Positions 61,680 through 64,000 of a stretch of 64,000 nt of DNA are shown here, in pieces. The stretch is from NCBI GenBank assembly GCA_964605665.1, contig CAZSDP010000009.1:62001-126000 (forward strand), in the 5' to 3' direction. Made by a program: the position numbers and the translations under genes. Positions within the stretch are counted from its first letter, which is position 1. Every line of letters starts with the position of its first letter. Below the pieces are notes generated by a model. That model did no database searches, was not told the DNA's origin, and saw only the letters and a list, made by a program, of their open reading frames with translations. The stretch comes from CAZSDP01 sp964605665. Lineage in GTDB: Bacteria > Planctomycetota > UBA8108 > UBA1146.

Positions 61680-62989
61680 TGATGACGAGACCACGACTTT
61701 CTCCAAACCGAGTGCGATCGATTCTCTACTTTTTGCTGCTGGTACTCCCCCTCAGCGGAGGTTGCTTCAAGAACTCGACAAGCTCTCAATCAGAGTCGAC
61801 TGTCGATTCAAAAACGAGCGCACCAACGAATCGCACTGCACTGCCAGCGGTGGTGAGACACAATCTTGGGATTACTTTTGCCCGCGCCGAATATCGCCCT
61901 GTCGCTTCGAATGTGACGCTCCCCGGATTTTTCGAAGTCTTACCTTCGGCCCAACACCACTACCCGGTGCCCGCCGCGGGAAGGGTGACAGTTCACGTGC
62001 AACCGTTGGACGAAGTCGAGAAGAATCAACTCCTGTTGGAGATCGATGCTCCAGACTGGAGAGCACTCCAACTCGAACTCGTCGAAGCACGTGCAATTCG
62101 TCTCAACAGTGAGGCAAAGGCGGTCCAAGCCCGAGCTGCCTGGTTAGCCGCAGGAGCGATTGAGCCTTCAGATCCAACAGTACCGGACGTCTTCACCGCA
62201 GAGATTCGTGCCGCGGAAGCGGCGGTGGAGACCGCCGAGGATCGACTCGCTCAGCTACTCGCTAAAGCTTCCACCCTGACCGGTCTTGCGCCAGAAGAAC
62301 TCAGCCGAGTGGTCGACGAACAACCCTACTGGCGGAAACTCGCAAGGTTGCCGATCCGAGCCAGCCAAGGGGGATTGGTTCGAGAGGTCGACGCCGCGAC
62401 CGGAACTTGGGTTGCCGAAGGAACCGAGGTTGTTCATATCGTCCAACGAGAGACGCTGCGATTTCGAGCTCGCGCCCTTCAAGCCGACCTGATCGATCAC
62501 CTTCGAGATGGTCAGAGTGCCCTGATCTACCCCCCCCGCGGTCGAGGAGCGGCCCGACGCGTCGAGCCGCTCTCGGGCACGATCAGAATCGGCGTCACCG
62601 GAGATCCAGATCGAAGAACAACCGATGTCTTTGTGGACTTCGAAGAGAGCAAGCCTTGGGTACATCCTCAAGTCGTGGGAGTTGCTGAAGTGCTCATCGA
62701 GGGATCACGAGATCCGATAGACCTGGCAATTCCTGCCCGCGCTTTGATTCAGGATGGTCTAGAGACCGTCTTCTTCCGTCGAGATCCATCCGACAAAGAT
62801 ACGGTCATTCGCACCGTCGCCGACCTAGGAATCAGTGACGGTCGTTGGACCACGATTCTCTCCGGGATCGGAGAAGGAGATGAGGTCGTCATCGACGGTG
62901 TGTACCAACTCAAACTAGCAACGAGTGGGCAAGAAGTCGTGACCGGGCACTTCCATGCGGATGGGACATTCCACGAGGAGGACCATTGA
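61679..62989 (+). CDS. CusB-like RND efflux periplasmic adaptor, lipoprotein
   Basis: 436 residues. The signal is ILYFLLLVLPLSGGC with C29 as lipid site. HHYPVPAAGRVTVHVQPLDEVEKNQLLLEIDAPD is the first lipoyl half; IRASQGGLVREVDAATGTWVAEGTEVV is the second. A short coiled coil sits between them (about 145-210), then beta-barrel and membrane-proximal domains. The last residues, GHFHADGTFHEEDH, are His-rich and may bind metal. It joins the outer channel to the RND pump. Confidence 0.9.
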   Translation: MMTRPRLSPNRVRSILYFLLLVLPLSGGCFKNSTSSQSESTVDSKTSAPTNRTALPAVVRHNLGITFARAEYRPVASNVTLPGFFEVLPSAQHHYPVPAAGRVTVHVQPLDEVEKNQLLLEIDAPDWRALQLELVEARAIRLNSEAKAVQARAAWLAAGAIEPSDPTVPDVFTAEIRAAEAAVETAEDRLAQLLAKASTLTGLAPEELSRVVDEQPYWRKLARLPIRASQGGLVREVDAATGTWVAEGTEVVHIVQRETLRFRARALQADLIDHLRDGQSALIYPPRGRGAARRVEPLSGTIRIGVTGDPDRRTTDVFVDFEESKPWVHPQVVGVAEVLIEGSRDPIDLAIPARALIQDGLETVFFRRDPSDKDTVIRTVADLGISDGRWTTILSGIGEGDEVVIDGVYQLKLATSGQEVVTGHFHADGTFHEEDH

Positions 62990-63047
62990 CCGTCTGGAAC
63001 GAGCCGAACATCGGTGAGTCTCTCCTCACGAGAGAATCAGGTCTGCA

Positions 63048-64000
63048 ATGCTGAGGCGAGTGATCGCTGGGTCTCTCCAGCACTCCGCGATGATCTGCTT
63101 CGCTTGCCTCCTCCTCGTCGGAGGAACGTGGCTTGCGTTGGATCGCATGCCTGTCGATGTCTTTCCTGAGTTGAATGCACCGACAGTGACCATCATCTCC
63201 GAAGCGGGAGGGCTCACGGCAGAGGAAGTCGAGCAGTACATCTCGTTCCCACTCGAGAGCGCAGTGAATGGCTTACCTGGGCTCCGCCGAGTTCGGTCAT
63301 CGAGCTCACTCGGGCTCTCGATTGTCTGGGCTGAGTTTGAGTGGTCCACAGACATCTATCGCGCTCGTCAGATGGTCTCGGAGCGTCTCGACACCGTCAG
63401 TGATGATCTCCCTTCCGACGTACACGTGCAGATGACCCCGATCTCCTCCATCACCGGGGAAATCATGTTGATCGCGCTCTCCAGCCTCGATCCAAAGGTC
63501 ACCCCTCTCGATCTCCGCTCCTATGCCGAATTCGAGCTACGTAATAGAATCTTGACCGTTTCTGGAGTCTCACAAGTTGTCGCCATCGGGGGCTATCTCG
63601 GTGAATACCAGGTCGAGGTCAGGCAAGAAGCCCTTCAACTGTATAACTTGACCACCAACGATCTCGCCTCCGCCCTCGGCAAAGCTCACAATCTGAACTC
63701 CGCTGGATTCTTGGTCAATGTTCAGGGTCTAGAGCTTCCACTGAGGCAAACAGGACGCGTCCAAAGTGTGTCAGACATCGAGCAAACCGTGGTGGCCTAT
63801 CGTGGAGGCGCCCCGATCACCGTCGCTGATCTCGCCGAGGTCAAGCTCGCGGGAGCTTTTCGTCGCGGCGCTGCCTCCGACAATGGTGAACCTGCTGTCG
63901 TACTCTCGATTCAAAAAGCACCTGGAACTAATACTCTAGCGATGACCGAGAGGGTCGACGCACTTCTCGACCAGGTTTCAAAATCACTCCCCCCCGGGAT
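63048..64000 (+). CDS. Heavy-metal-type RND efflux pump (CusA-like), 5' part only
   Basis: The frame starts at ATG 63048 and runs off the right edge (317 residues seen). MLRRVIAGSLQHSAMICFACLLLVGGTWLALDRMPVDVFPELNAPTV is the first span and start of the porter domain, with VDVFPELNAP and SFPLESAVNGLPGLRRVRS typical of the HME-RND family (CusA, CzcA). It uses the proton gradient to expel ions; the metal cannot be told because the selectivity Met and acidic residues lie outside the window. Confidence 0.93.
   Translation, partial: MLRRVIAGSLQHSAMICFACLLLVGGTWLALDRMPVDVFPELNAPTVTIISEAGGLTAEEVEQYISFPLESAVNGLPGLRRVRSSSSLGLSIVWAEFEWSTDIYRARQMVSERLDTVSDDLPSDVHVQMTPISSITGEIMLIALSSLDPKVTPLDLRSYAEFELRNRILTVSGVSQVVAIGGYLGEYQVEVRQEALQLYNLTTNDLASALGKAHNLNSAGFLVNVQGLELPLRQTGRVQSVSDIEQTVVAYRGGAPITVADLAEVKLAGAFRRGAASDNGEPAVVLSIQKAPGTNTLAMTERVDALLDQVSKSLPPG

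Overview
The window looks like a piece of a Planctomycetota chromosome. The reasons are protein architectures: three planctomycete-type cytochrome c domains fused to a membrane module and leucine-rich repeats, dockerin-like repeats on secreted proteins, P-domain proteins, FHA and Ser/Thr kinase proteins, and many Sec, Tat and lipoprotein signals. There is no rRNA and no ribosomal protein gene, so the phylum call is an inference. GC is moderate (somewhat above half), genes are dense on both strands, and I saw no IS element, CRISPR array or tRNA.

Layout. 1-5.5 kb: the 5' part of a secreted subtilase (cut by the window edge), an iodotyrosine deiodinase-like flavoprotein and a TonB-dependent receptor. 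5.6-16.3 kb: mostly housekeeping (UDP-sugar dehydrogenase, TrmB, UvrC, a two-gene partner switch of anti-sigma factor and antagonist, a stand-alone MshEN protein, an FMN glutamate synthase-like protein, Maf, and a three-heme membrane protein). 16.3-21.2 kb: a short selenoprotein of the SelW/Rdx family read through an in-frame TGA, a possible tiny membrane protein, and a three-gene molybdenum oxidoreductase operon (four-cluster ferredoxin subunit, catalytic subunit, TorD chaperone). 21.3-30.5 kb: secreted hydrolase, beta-propeller protein, secreted zinc peptidase, CPBP membrane protease, MutS and an unknown protein. 30.8-37.1 kb: two large secreted dockerin-bearing proteins. 37.1-47.2 kb: a coiled-coil protein, a Ser/Thr kinase whose catalytic domain is interrupted by about 430 residues containing an AAA/STAND-like module, CutA, MoeA, and a 1428-residue FHA-membrane-metallopeptidase protein. 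47.4-51.5 kb: an unknown helical protein, an RluA pseudouridine synthase, a MobA-like protein and a ChaN-like protein. 51.7-64 kb: two back-to-back tripartite efflux operons, one MacAB-like (ABC) and one Cus-like (HME-RND), each led by a small Cys- or His-rich secreted protein; the RND pump runs off the right edge.

How genes fit together. MoeA and the MobA-like protein make or load the molybdenum cofactor used by enzymes such as the 17-20 kb oxidoreductase. The two efflux operons each supply an outer-membrane factor, an adaptor and a pump, with small metal-ligand-rich proteins that may buffer or sense metal. The FHA kinase and the FHA-metallopeptidase lie 1.8 kb apart, with CutA and MoeA between them; a phospho-signalling link is possible but unproven.

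The strongest candidates for something new are the nested kinase (38622-41102), the selenoprotein with its own SECIS-like hairpin (16355-16624), and the FHA-anchored extracytoplasmic peptidase (42928-47214).
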